A DNA stretch of 64,000 nucleotides, taken from Streptomyces sp. NBC_00576. GTDB taxonomy: Bacteria; Actinomycetota; Actinomycetes; Streptomycetales; Streptomycetaceae. A model generated the notes under the pieces. The model had not been told where the DNA came from. It was given only the letters and a program-made list of their open reading frames with translations, and did no database searches. A program made the position numbers and the translations under genes. Position 1 is the stretch's first letter. Each line of letters opens with the position of its first letter. Shown one piece after another: positions 41,553 to 49,222 of the stretch. The DNA is taken from NCBI RefSeq assembly GCF_036345175.1, contig NZ_CP107780.1:9114001-9178000 (forward strand). Direction: 5' to 3'.

Positions 41553-41567
41553 CAAGCCTCAAAACCC

Positions 41568-42239
41568 CTACGCGGCTTTGGCCTTCGTGGCGTACATATC
41601 CACATACTCCTGCCCGGACAGCCGCATGACCTCAGTCATCACCGAGTCCGTAACCGCCCGCAACACATACCGGTCCCGATCCATCCCCTCGTACCGAGAG
41701 AACTCCATCGCCTCACCGAACCGCACCGTGACTCGCCCCGGCCGGGGCATACCCGCCCCGCCCGGCTGCAACTTGTCCGTGCCGATCATCGCGAACGGCA
41801 CGACCGGTGCGCCCGTCATCAGGGTCAGTCGGGCGATGCCGGTGCGGCCCCGGTAGAGACGGCCGTCGGGGGAGCGCGTGCCCTCGGGGTAGATCCCGAA
41901 CATGCGGCCCTCCTCCAGCACCCGGCGACCGGTCATCAGCGCCGCGACACCGCCGTTGGCCCCGTCCCGGTCGACCGGGATCATGCCGACGCCGGTGAAG
42001 AACCAGGCCATGAGGCGGCCCTTGAAACCCTCGCCGGTGACGTACTCGTCCTTGCCGATGAACACGACCTGCCGGTCGCAGACCAACGGCAGGATCATCG
42101 AGTCGATGAACGTGAGGTGGTTGCCGGCCAGGATCACCGGACCGTCCCCCGGGATGTGCTCCACGCCTTCCACCCGTGGGCGGAACATCAGGCGCATGAT
42201 CGGTCCGAGCAGTGCCTTGATGAGCGCGAAGCGGGACAA
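41568..42239 (-). CDS. PlsC-type 1-acylglycerol-3-phosphate acyltransferase
   Basis: 223 residues. The acyltransferase block I is seen as ILAGNHLTFIDSMILPL (NHxxxxD in the form NHLTFID), block III as FGIYPEGTRSPDGRLYRGRTG and block IV as GAPVVPFAMIGTDKL. It would transfer an acyl chain to lysophosphatidate in membrane lipid synthesis. The TTG start is preferred: GGAGG lies 6 bases upstream; an earlier in-frame TTG has no ribosome site. It is divergent from a phospholipid-breakdown enzyme, with a PHO-box-like array between. Confidence 0.88.
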   Translation of the reverse strand: MSRFALIKALLGPIMRLMFRPRVEGVEHIPGDGPVILAGNHLTFIDSMILPLVCDRQVVFIGKDEYVTGEGFKGRLMAWFFTGVGMIPVDRDGANGGVAALMTGRRVLEEGRMFGIYPEGTRSPDGRLYRGRTGIARLTLMTGAPVVPFAMIGTDKLQPGGAGMPRPGRVTVRFGEAMEFSRYEGMDRDRYVLRAVTDSVMTEVMRLSGQEYVDMYATKAKAA

Positions 42240-42321
42240 CGGGCCCTCCGGTGTCAAGGGATCGGTATAAGTCTGTGCAGGTGAGGACGATACTCGCGCC
42301 TCGGGGGGTAGTGCACATCGG

Positions 42322-42362
42322 GTTCACCGACTGCTTACGTACTGTTGACCCGCGTTTACCTG
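42322..42362 (+). promoter_or_regulatory. PHO-box-like array of four direct repeats
   Basis: GTTCACC (42322), GCTTACG (42333), GTTGACC (42344) and GTTTACC (42354) are spaced 11, 11 and 10 bp, matching the 11-bp direct-repeat units centred on GTTCACC that bind PhoP in Streptomyces. It lies 83 bp from the acyltransferase start and about 215 bp before the glycerophosphodiesterase start. No other strong element was seen in the 340-bp gap. Confidence 0.7.
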
Positions 42363-42578
42363 CGGTGGCACGGTGTTGCGGGCAGGTGACGGACCGCCAT
42401 AAATGTGACGGAGATCGCGCGAGTCGTACAGGACACACCGACCGCCTACCCACCACGGCCACGTCAATGCCGACATCCGGCGTCACCCGTGTGTTCTGCC
42501 CGAGGCCTCCCTGTCGCCATGTACACGCACCTACGATCGGTCCGCTTGGACAGATGACGGTGTGACAGAGGGGCGCTC

Positions 42579-43787
42579 ATGAGCACCATGGAGTCGAACG
42601 GACATGTGCAGGAGGAGTCGACGGCGACGGGGCGGCGGGCGCTGCTCGGAGCCGCGATGCTGGGTGCGGGCGGCGCGGCCGTCGGGTTGCCCGGCTCGGC
42701 GAGAGCCGACGCCCGGGACGCCAGGCGGAATGCGCGGCAGGACGCGAAGCACGGAGGCGGTGGCTTGAAGAGCCTGCCCGTACCGACGATCATCGGCCAC
42801 CGGGGTGCCAGCGGCTACCGCCCGGAGCACACCTTCGGCTCGTACCAACTGGCCCTCGACCTGGGCGCGGACATCGTCGAGGCCGGTGACCTGGTCCCCA
42901 CCAAGGACGGCCACATCGTCTGCCGCCACGAGCCCGAGATCGGCGGGACGACCGACGTCGCCGACCACCCCGAGTTCGCGAGCCGCAGGACGACCAAGGT
43001 CCTGGACGGGGTCTCCCTCACCGGCTGGTTCACCGAGGACTTCACCCTCGCCGAGCTGAAGAGGCTGCGCGCGGTCGAGCGTATTCCGGACTACCGTCCG
43101 CACAACACCCTCTACAACGGCCGCTGGGAGATCCCCACCTTCGAGGAGGTCCTCCGCTGGCAGGACGAGCAGACCCGCAAGCGCGGCAAGCAGGTCTGGA
43201 TCTACCCCGAGACCAAGCACCCCACCTACTTCCGGGCGCTCGGCCTGGGCCTGGAGGAGCGGGTCGCGAAGCTGCTGCGCAAGTACGGCAAGGACAAGAA
43301 GAACTCGCCGGTCATCCTCCAGTCCTTCGAACCGACCAGCATCCAGCGCCTCAACCGGCTGGTCGCCAACCCGCTCGTCGTGCTCCTCTCGGCCGCGAAC
43401 ACCCAACCCTGGGACTTCGTGACGACCGGCGACCCGCGCACGGTCGCCGACCTGATCAAGCCGGCCGGCCTGAAGGAGATCGCCTCGTACGCGCAGGGCA
43501 TCGGCCCGACCCTCGACCTGGTCATCCCGAAGGACTCGACGGGCGCGCTCACCTCACCGACCACCCTGGTCGCGGACGCGCACAGGGCGGGCCTGATCCT
43601 GCATCCGTACACCATGCGCAACGAGAACCCCTTCCTGCCGGCGAACTTCCGCAAGGGCACGGACGCGGACGCGTACGGAGACGTCTTCGGCGCGTACCGG
43701 ACATACTTCGCGACGGGCATCGACGGCGTCTTCACGGACAACGCGGACACGGGCGTGCTGGCCCGCGCGGACTTCGTGAATGGCTGA
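42579..43787 (+). CDS. Secreted glycerophosphodiester phosphodiesterase
   Basis: 402 residues. An N-terminal export signal with twin Arg (TGRRALLGAAMLGAGGAAVGLP, about residues 17-43). The GDPD barrel has IIGHRGASGYRPEHTFGSY, IVEAGDLVPTKDGHIVCRHE (E, D and H metal/catalytic set), the long insertion common in GlpQ-like enzymes, KQVWIYPETKHPTYF, and GIDGVFTDNADTGV. It releases glycerol phosphate from phospholipid headgroups as a phosphorus source. The PHO-box-like array upstream suggests induction on phosphate limitation. Confidence 0.93.
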   Translation: MSTMESNGHVQEESTATGRRALLGAAMLGAGGAAVGLPGSARADARDARRNARQDAKHGGGGLKSLPVPTIIGHRGASGYRPEHTFGSYQLALDLGADIVEAGDLVPTKDGHIVCRHEPEIGGTTDVADHPEFASRRTTKVLDGVSLTGWFTEDFTLAELKRLRAVERIPDYRPHNTLYNGRWEIPTFEEVLRWQDEQTRKRGKQVWIYPETKHPTYFRALGLGLEERVAKLLRKYGKDKKNSPVILQSFEPTSIQRLNRLVANPLVVLLSAANTQPWDFVTTGDPRTVADLIKPAGLKEIASYAQGIGPTLDLVIPKDSTGALTSPTTLVADAHRAGLILHPYTMRNENPFLPANFRKGTDADAYGDVFGAYRTYFATGIDGVFTDNADTGVLARADFVNG

Positions 43788-43892
43788 ATGGCTGAACCGG
43801 AGAACGACTGAACCAGAGAACGACTGATCAAAGAGCGGCTGAGGGGTCTCGTCAACGGCTGACCGACCGGCCCCGGTTGGGGTGACAACGGG

Positions 43893-43920
43893 CCGCCCCG
43901 GCAACCTCCTGCCGGGGCGG
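43893..43920 (+). terminator. Hairpin after the glycerophosphodiesterase gene
   Basis: CCGCCCCGGCA (43893-43903) pairs perfectly with TGCCGGGGCGG (43910-43920) across the loop ACCTCC. It ends 16 bases before the next start codon, so it could also mask that gene's initiation region. Confidence 0.6.
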
Positions 43921-43936
43921 CGGCGTCGTGCCGCAT

Positions 43937-44443
43937 ATGACCCACGACATGGTTTCCGCCCTGAGCCCCCTGCTCGCCGCCGAGGCCTCGGCGGAGGCAT
44001 ATGCCTACGGTGCCGAACCGAGTGACCTGGAACAGGCCGTCTGGCTCCGTCTCCTGGAACGCCTCGACTCCGACGGGCCGCCGGCCGACCCGCAGAACTG
44101 GCTCCGTCGGGCCGTCCGCTCCGAGGCCCGCCGCAACCGTCGTACCGCCCGCATCGAACGGCCGTACGGCGACCAGCCCGCGGCCGACGACGGCCCGGGC
44201 CCCGAGCAACTCGCCCTCGCCGCCGCCCGGCACCGTGCTCTGCGCGACGCGGTGCGCAGGCTGCCCGGCCGCTGCCCGAGCCTGATGGAGGCCCTGCTGT
44301 CGCCCAAGGACCTCACATACCGGGAAATCGCGGGGGAGTTGGGTATCTCACAGGGGAGTCTTGGTCCGGAACGTTCCAGATGCCTGGGATGTCTCCGTCG
44401 TTTGCTGACGCCGGAGGTTGCGGCGCGCGAAGCGCGGGGATAG
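43937..44443 (+). CDS. Sigma-70-like (ECF-type) factor, divergent
   Basis: 168 residues. The N-terminal part (LEQAVWLRLLERLDSDGPPADPQNWLRRAVRSEARRNRR) corresponds to a weak region 2, and residues about 95-160 (LRDAVRRLPGRCPSLMEALLSPKDLTYREIAGELGISQGSLGPERSRCLGCLRRLL) to region 4 with a clear helix-turn-helix. No anti-sigma gene is adjacent. The ATG reading MTHDMVSAL is chosen; a GTG nine bases upstream is an alternative. Confidence 0.75.
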   Translation: MTHDMVSALSPLLAAEASAEAYAYGAEPSDLEQAVWLRLLERLDSDGPPADPQNWLRRAVRSEARRNRRTARIERPYGDQPAADDGPGPEQLALAAARHRALRDAVRRLPGRCPSLMEALLSPKDLTYREIAGELGISQGSLGPERSRCLGCLRRLLTPEVAAREARG

Positions 44444-44488
44444 GAGTGAGGACATACGACTGAGCAGGTGAGCGGGAGGCGTGCACAC

Positions 44489-44986
44489 ATGGGCATGAGC
44501 GTGACCATCTCCGTGGCGACAGAACGGGACGCCGAACAGATCTTCCGGCTGCAGTACCTGTGCTTCCAGAGCGAGGCCGCTCTGTACGGCAACTACCGGA
44601 TCGATCCGCTCGTCCAGAGCCTGGACTCCGTCCGGGAAGAAGTCGGCGCGGACTGCGTCTACGTGGCGCGGCTGGGCGAGGAGGTCGTCGGCTCGGTGCG
44701 AGGCACACCGAACCCCGACGGCACGGCGTCCATCGGCAAGCTCTGCGTCCACCCCCGCCTCCAGGGCCACGGCATCGGCGCCCGCCTCCTGCGCGCGGCC
44801 GAGGCGGCGCTCGCGGAGGAACGCGGCGCCAAGAGGTTCCGCCTCAGCACGGGCCACCGCAGCGACAAGGGCCTGCGCCTGTACCGCCGGGTCGGCTACG
44901 AAACGGTAGGCACGGACAAGGGCACCGACGGCGTACCGATGATCGTCCTGGAAAAGCCGGCGGGGACGTACGCGGCAACTGCTTAG
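44489..44986 (+). CDS. GNAT family N-acetyltransferase
   Basis: 165 residues. GNAT landmarks: ISVATERDAEQIFRLQYLCFQ, YVARLGEEVVGSVRGTPN, ASIGKLCVHPRLQGHGIGARLLRAAE (acetyl-CoA loop) and LSTGHRSDKGLRLYRRVGYETVG. The ATG lies 10 bases after GGGAGG. It follows the sigma-like gene by 45 bases and may be transcribed with it. Acceptor unknown. Confidence 0.9.
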   Translation: MGMSVTISVATERDAEQIFRLQYLCFQSEAALYGNYRIDPLVQSLDSVREEVGADCVYVARLGEEVVGSVRGTPNPDGTASIGKLCVHPRLQGHGIGARLLRAAEAALAEERGAKRFRLSTGHRSDKGLRLYRRVGYETVGTDKGTDGVPMIVLEKPAGTYAATA

Positions 44987-45009
44987 AAGCAGGGCGCTGA
45001 GAGGAGCGC

Positions 45010-45061
45010 CCCATAGGGGCGCGGGGAACTGCGCGACAAGCCCCCACGGGCCCGCAGTCGC
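45010..45061. repeat. Intergenic repeat (family A)
   Basis: CCATAGGGGCGCGGGGAACT and GCGCGACAAGCCCCCACGGG match 3233-3280 closely. Located between convergent genes. Confidence 0.6.
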
Positions 45062-45070
45062 GCAGAAATC

Positions 45071-45538
45071 TCAGCCACCCTCCCTCTGAGGCGCACGCGC
45101 TTGACGCAACCAGTACATGGCAGAGATCGGCAGCAGCACCGGAATGAACAGGTACCCCACCCCATAGTCGGACCACACGGTCGAGTCGGGAAACGCGGAC
45201 GGCTCGACCAAGGTCCACGTACCCACGACCAACACGCCGACAAGCTCCCCGGCGCAACAGGCCAGCGCAGCGCGTCGCGCCGTCTCCCCGCCCCGCACCA
45301 GTGAGTACGTGATGAACCCGTACACCACCCCGGCGACAGCCGACAGCGAGTAGGCAAGCGGCGCATGCCCGAACTCGGTCGAGATCTGCACGGCGGACCG
45401 CGACACCGCACCGACGACCATCACGCCGTACAGCCAGACCAGCAGCATCCCCGGCCCGCTGATGAGCCGCTTCCGCACCGGCTTCCCCTCCGCGGGCTCA
45501 GCCGTGGACTCGGCCATGGGCTCCTCCGTGGTGGCCAT
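45071..45538 (-). CDS. Integral membrane protein
   Basis: 155 residues with an acidic N-terminus (about 1-25) and four hydrophobic segments (GMLLVWLYGVMVVGAV; LAYSLSAVAGVVYGFITYSLV; LACCAGELVGVLVVGTWTLV; VGYLFIPVLLPISAMYWL). The ATG is chosen because GGGGAGGGTGAG precedes it; its mRNA site lies at the end of the upstream membrane gene, whose stop is one base away. No family function known. Downstream member of a two-gene unit. Confidence 0.75.
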   Translation of the reverse strand: MATTEEPMAESTAEPAEGKPVRKRLISGPGMLLVWLYGVMVVGAVSRSAVQISTEFGHAPLAYSLSAVAGVVYGFITYSLVRGGETARRAALACCAGELVGVLVVGTWTLVEPSAFPDSTVWSDYGVGYLFIPVLLPISAMYWLRQARAPQREGG

Positions 45539-45539
45539 C

Positions 45540-45899
45540 TCACCCTCCCCAGATGTCATAGAGCCGTACCTCCAGTACGGCCAGCACCACTCCGCCCGCG
45601 GCGACCGTCACCGAGCCCCAGCGGGTGCGTTCCGCCAGCGACATGAACCCCGTCACCGGCACGCACGCCAGTGCGCCCAGCAGATACGCCACGAAGATCG
45701 TCGTACCCTGCTCCGGCTTCTCGCCCCGTGCGAGCTGGACGATGCCGACCACCAACTGGACCACGGTGAGCAGCGTGACCACGCCCATGCCGATGAAGTG
45801 CCAGTCCTTGGTGGGCTGATCGCGAGAGGCGGCCCAGCCGCACCAGGCGGCGAGCGCGAGAGCGGCGACGGCGGTCGCGACCGTCAGGGCATCAAGCAT
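45540..45899 (-). CDS. Small integral membrane protein
   Basis: 119 residues with four hydrophobic helices (LTVATAVAALALAAWCGWAA; WHFIGMGVVTLLTVVQLVVGIV; IFVAYLLGALACVPVTGFMSL; VTVAAGGVVLAVLEVRLYDIW). No signal peptide, no recognised family. It is coupled to the following membrane gene (one-base gap), suggesting a two-component membrane complex; that is inference. Confidence 0.75.
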   Translation of the reverse strand: MLDALTVATAVAALALAAWCGWAASRDQPTKDWHFIGMGVVTLLTVVQLVVGIVQLARGEKPEQGTTIFVAYLLGALACVPVTGFMSLAERTRWGSVTVAAGGVVLAVLEVRLYDIWGG

Positions 45900-46015
45900 G
45901 CCGTGACCCTATTACGGCTCAAAATGCCTGGTGCGGTCGGCCCCGTGGGGTCGCCCCGCAGGAACGGCCGCCGTGGAACCTGTCCGGAATATGGACGGGC
46001 ATGAGACGCGCATTC

Positions 46016-46044
46016 TTGGCCGCGTCCATACGTCTGCTTTACTG
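46016..46044 (+). promoter_or_regulatory. Probable promoter of the metNIQ leader
   Basis: TTGGCC (46016-46021) and TTACTG (46039-46044) are 17 bases apart; the leader-peptide ATG is 5 bases beyond, giving a leaderless start. Inverted arms TATGGACG (45990-45997) and CGTCCATA (46023-46030) flank the -35 and may be an operator. Confidence 0.5.
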
Positions 46045-46049
46045 ATCGC

Positions 46050-46136
46050 ATGACCACTTCGAGCAGCCGCACCCTTGCGACCGAGGCGACCCTGACGCCC
46101 GGTGCTCGTTGTATGTGTCGAATGTGCGCCTTCTAG
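46050..46136 (+). CDS. 28-residue Cys/Met-rich leader peptide upstream of metNIQ
   Basis: The short frame reads MTTSSSRTLATEATLTP then GARCMCRMCAF and stop. Three Cys and two Met codons fall within six codons near the end, just where a ribosome would stall if sulfur amino acids were short. The ATG lies at the expected transcription start. It ends 191 bases before metN, whose product imports methionine. Similar Cys-rich uORFs regulate sulfur genes in mycobacteria. Downstream RNA can form hairpins at 46162-46178 and 46208-46229. Confidence 0.6.
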   Translation: MTTSSSRTLATEATLTPGARCMCRMCAF

Positions 46137-46327
46137 AGGCCCCTCGCACCACCCCCTGAGCCTCGCCCCCGAAGCGAGCCGCCGTGGCATGTCCGTACGC
46201 CGCAGCCGTATGACTCCTGAGACTCATACCCGGCCCATGCGCGTACGTGACAGACCCGAGCCGCGCACATCCTCTTCCATGTCCGGGCACACCCACGCCC
46301 GCGCACTCGACAGTGACGGAAACCCCT

Positions 46328-47371
46328 GTGATCACCACGTCCGGCCTCACGAAGGTCTACCGCTCCCGCGGTCGTGAAGTCACCGCCCTCGACGGCGTCG
46401 ACCTGCACGTCCGCGAAGGCGAGGTGTACGGCGTCATCGGCCAGTCCGGCGCCGGCAAGTCCTCGCTCATCCGCTGCGTCAACCTCCTCGAACGCCCCAC
46501 CGCCGGCACGGTCACCGTCGCCGGACAGGACCTCACCGCCCTGGCCGGGCGCGGACCCAGGGCCGGGCGGGAACTGCGCCGGGCACGCAGCCGTATCGGC
46601 ATGGTCTTCCAGCACTTCAACCTGCTCTCCACCCGGACCGTCCAGGACAACGTCGAGCTGCCGCTCGAAATCCTCGGTACGTCGGGCAAGGAGCGGTCCC
46701 GCAAGGCGCTGGACCTGCTCGACCTCGTCGGCCTCTCCGACCAGGCCAAGGCCTACCCGGCCCAGCTGTCCGGCGGCCAGAAGCAGCGCGTCGGCATCGC
46801 CCGTGCCCTCGCCGGCGACCCCAAGGTGCTGCTCTCCGACGAGGCCACCAGCGCCCTCGACCCGGAGACCACCCGCTCGATCCTCCAACTGCTCCGCGAC
46901 CTGAACCGGCAGTTGGGGCTCACCGTGCTGCTCATCACCCACGAGATGGACGTCGTCAAGTCCATCTGCGACTCGGCCGCGCTCATGGAGAACGGGCAGA
47001 TCGTCGAGTCCGGCACCGTCAGCGAACTGCTCGCCACCCCCGGCTCCGAACTGGCCGCCGCGCTCTTCCCGGTGAGCGGCGAAGCCTCCGGGGACGACCG
47101 CACGGTCATCGACGTCACCTTCCAGGGGGACGCGGCCGCCAGGCCCGTCATCTCGCAGCTCTCGCGCACGTACAACATCGACATCTCGATCCTCGGCGCC
47201 GCGATGGACACCGTCGCGGGCAGGCAGGTCGGCCGCATGCGCATCGAACTCCCGGGCGGCTACGAGGAGAACGTGGTACCGATCGGCTTCCTGCGCGAGC
47301 AGGGCCTGCAGATCGATGTCGTCGAACGGGCGGACCAGGAGTCCGTGCTGGTGAAGGACGGTGCCAAGTGA
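46328..47371 (+). CDS. metN: Methionine ABC transporter ATP-binding protein
   Basis: 347 residues. ABC ATPase motifs: Walker A GQSGAGKSSL, Q-loop VFQHFNLL, signature LSGGQKQRVGIARAL, Walker B VLLSDEATSALD and the H-loop LLITHEMD. The C-terminal ~100 residues (VIDVTFQGDAAARPVISQLSRTYNIDISIL) are a NIL/ACT-like domain that in MetN binds methionine and inhibits transport. GTG at 46328 starting MITTSGLTKVY is chosen; GTG at 46313 is possible. First of metN-metI-metQ. Confidence 0.95.
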   Translation: MITTSGLTKVYRSRGREVTALDGVDLHVREGEVYGVIGQSGAGKSSLIRCVNLLERPTAGTVTVAGQDLTALAGRGPRAGRELRRARSRIGMVFQHFNLLSTRTVQDNVELPLEILGTSGKERSRKALDLLDLVGLSDQAKAYPAQLSGGQKQRVGIARALAGDPKVLLSDEATSALDPETTRSILQLLRDLNRQLGLTVLLITHEMDVVKSICDSAALMENGQIVESGTVSELLATPGSELAAALFPVSGEASGDDRTVIDVTFQGDAAARPVISQLSRTYNIDISILGAAMDTVAGRQVGRMRIELPGGYEENVVPIGFLREQGLQIDVVERADQESVLVKDGAK

Positions 47372-48126
47372 CCTGGTCCGAAATGCGGCCGCTGCTTGAG
47401 CAGGCGTGTTGGGACACCCTCTACATGGTCGGCTGGTCCACGCTGATCGCCGTCGTCGGCGGGCTTCCGCTCGGCATCCTGCTGGTCCTGACCGACCGCG
47501 GCGGACTCCTGCAGAACGCCCTCGCCAACAAGGTCATCGGACAGGTCGTGAACGTCGCCCGCTCGATGCCGTTCATCATCCTGATGGTCGCGCTGATGAG
47601 CTTCACGCGGACCGTCACCGGCACGACGATCGGCCGTGAGGCCGCCATCGTGCCGCTCGCCATCGGCGCGATCCCGTTCTTCGCGCGCCTCGTCGAGACA
47701 GCTGTCCGCGAAGTGGACCACGGGCTCGTCGAGGCCGTACAGGCCATGGGCGGCAACACCTGGACCGTCGTCCGCAGGGTCCTCGTACCCGAGTCCCTGC
47801 CCTCGCTGATCTCGTCGGCCACCACGACCGTCGTCGCCCTCATCGGCTACTCCGCGATGGCCGGCACGGTCGGCGCGGGCGGCCTCGGCGACATCGCCAT
47901 CCGATACGGCTACCAGCGCTTCGAGACCGGGCTGATGTGGATCACCGTGGCCGTTCTCGCGGTCGTCATCTCGGTCATCCAGTTCGCCGGCGACTACACG
48001 GCCCGCAGGCTGCACCGGCGCGGCGGCGGTTCCGGCGGAGCGCCCAAACTCCGTCTACTGAAGGCCGGGCCCAAGGCGACCGCGACCGAGGAACCCGCCA
48101 CCACGGATGTCGGCAAGGCCGCCTGA
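47368..48126 (+). CDS. metI: Methionine ABC transporter permease
   Basis: 252 residues with five to six membrane helices. The permease loop EAVQAMGGNTWTVVRRVLVPESLPSLISS (EAA motif) contacts MetN. It begins WSEMRPLLEQACWDTLYMVGWST and ends in a basic hydrophilic tail of about 45 residues, longer than in E. coli MetI. GTG start overlaps the metN stop (GTGA), so translation is coupled. Confidence 0.95.
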   Translation: MTWSEMRPLLEQACWDTLYMVGWSTLIAVVGGLPLGILLVLTDRGGLLQNALANKVIGQVVNVARSMPFIILMVALMSFTRTVTGTTIGREAAIVPLAIGAIPFFARLVETAVREVDHGLVEAVQAMGGNTWTVVRRVLVPESLPSLISSATTTVVALIGYSAMAGTVGAGGLGDIAIRYGYQRFETGLMWITVAVLAVVISVIQFAGDYTARRLHRRGGGSGGAPKLRLLKAGPKATATEEPATTDVGKAA

Positions 48127-48238
48127 AGGCTGCCCGAGCGCTGCCGAGCACCCCTCTCTCACCACGCCCACCCACCCGCAGATTTCCCCGTACCACCCAT
48201 CACGGGGACAGTCACACCCTCATGGAAAGGCACTTTTC

Positions 48239-49069
48239 GTGCGTAACGCCACAAAGCTCACCACTGCCGTCCTCGCTGCCGGAGCCCTCACCCTGGGCCT
48301 GACGGCCTGCGGCTCGGACAAGGAATCCGCCGCCTCCGACACCAGCGGCCCGCTGGTCGTCGCCGCGAGCCCCACCCCGCATGCGGAAATCCTCACCTAT
48401 GTGAAGGACAACCTGGCGAAGAAGGCGGGCCTCGACCTGGAGGTCAGGGAGTTCACCGACTACGTGACGCCGAACACGGCGACCGAAGACGGCTCGGTGG
48501 GTGCCAACTACTTCCAGAACCAGCCGTACCTCGACGACTTCAACAAGAAGAACGGCACCCACATAGCGCCGGTCGTCACGGTCCACCTGGAACCGCTCGG
48601 CCTCTACTCCCACAAGGTCAAGAGCGCGGACGCCCTGAAGAGCGGTGCCACCGTCGCCGTCCCGAACGACAGCGTGAACGAGGCGCGCGCCCTCAAGCTG
48701 CTCGCCGCGAACGGGATCATCACGCTCAAGGACGGCGTGGGCAACGAGGCGACACCCGCCGACATCACCGAGAACCCGAAGAACCTCAAGTTCAAGGAGC
48801 TGGAGGCGGCCCAGACCCCGCGCTCCCTGGACGATGTCGACGCCGCGGTGATCAACGGCAACTACGCCCTCGAAGCCGACCTCTCGCCCGCGAAGGACGC
48901 CCTCGTCTCGGAGTCCCCCAAGGACAACCCGTACGGCAACTTCCTTGCCGTGAAGAAGGGCAACGAGGACGACCCCCGGGTCGCGAAGCTGGCGAAGCTG
49001 CTCACCTCCGCCGAGGTCAGGAAGTTCATCGAGGACAAGTACGACGGTGCCGTGATCCCGTCCTTCTAG
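48239..49069 (+). CDS. metQ: Methionine-binding lipoprotein
   Basis: 276 residues. Lipoprotein signal with lipobox LTAC (AAGALTLGLTACGSDKE), so the Cys is lipid-modified and the protein is held on the outer face of the membrane. The NlpA/MetQ domain shows LVVAASPTPHAEILTYVKDN, YFQNQPYLDDFNKKNGTHI, VHLEPLGLYSHKVKS, VAVPNDSVNEARALKLL and VINGNYALEADLSP. GTG start after GGAAAGGCACTTTTC. Last gene of the operon. Confidence 0.95.
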   Translation: MRNATKLTTAVLAAGALTLGLTACGSDKESAASDTSGPLVVAASPTPHAEILTYVKDNLAKKAGLDLEVREFTDYVTPNTATEDGSVGANYFQNQPYLDDFNKKNGTHIAPVVTVHLEPLGLYSHKVKSADALKSGATVAVPNDSVNEARALKLLAANGIITLKDGVGNEATPADITENPKNLKFKELEAAQTPRSLDDVDAAVINGNYALEADLSPAKDALVSESPKDNPYGNFLAVKKGNEDDPRVAKLAKLLTSAEVRKFIEDKYDGAVIPSF

Positions 49070-49085
49070 ACCCTTACCGACACGT

Positions 49086-49120
49086 ACGGGGTCCACTCGC
49101 TCACCCGGAGTGGACCCCGT
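49086..49120 (+). terminator. Terminator after metNIQ
   Basis: ACGGGGTCCACTC (49086-49098) pairs perfectly with GAGTGGACCCCGT (49108-49120); 13-bp stem, 9-base loop, no U tract. Confidence 0.75.
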
Positions 49121-49170
49121 GCTGTGGTTCCGGAGCCGCATGCTGCATGCTGGGCAGTTCGGCAGGCCGC

Positions 49171-49202
49171 GTAGGTTTGTAGGTTTGTAGGTCTGCAGGT
49201 TT
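49171..49202 (+). repeat. Tandem octamer GTAGGTTT x4
   Basis: Four adjacent 8-bp units: GTAGGTTT, GTAGGTTT, GTAGGTCT, GCAGGTTT, ending 20 bases before the acetyltransferase start codon. Its base composition is AT-richer than the surroundings. Confidence 0.7.
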
Positions 49203-49222
49203 CGACGGCTACGGAGTGGCGC

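Noticed and set aside
45900..46327. SAM riboswitch before metNIQ
   Set aside because: No SAM-I or SAM-II core pattern found; the leader peptide explains the gap better.
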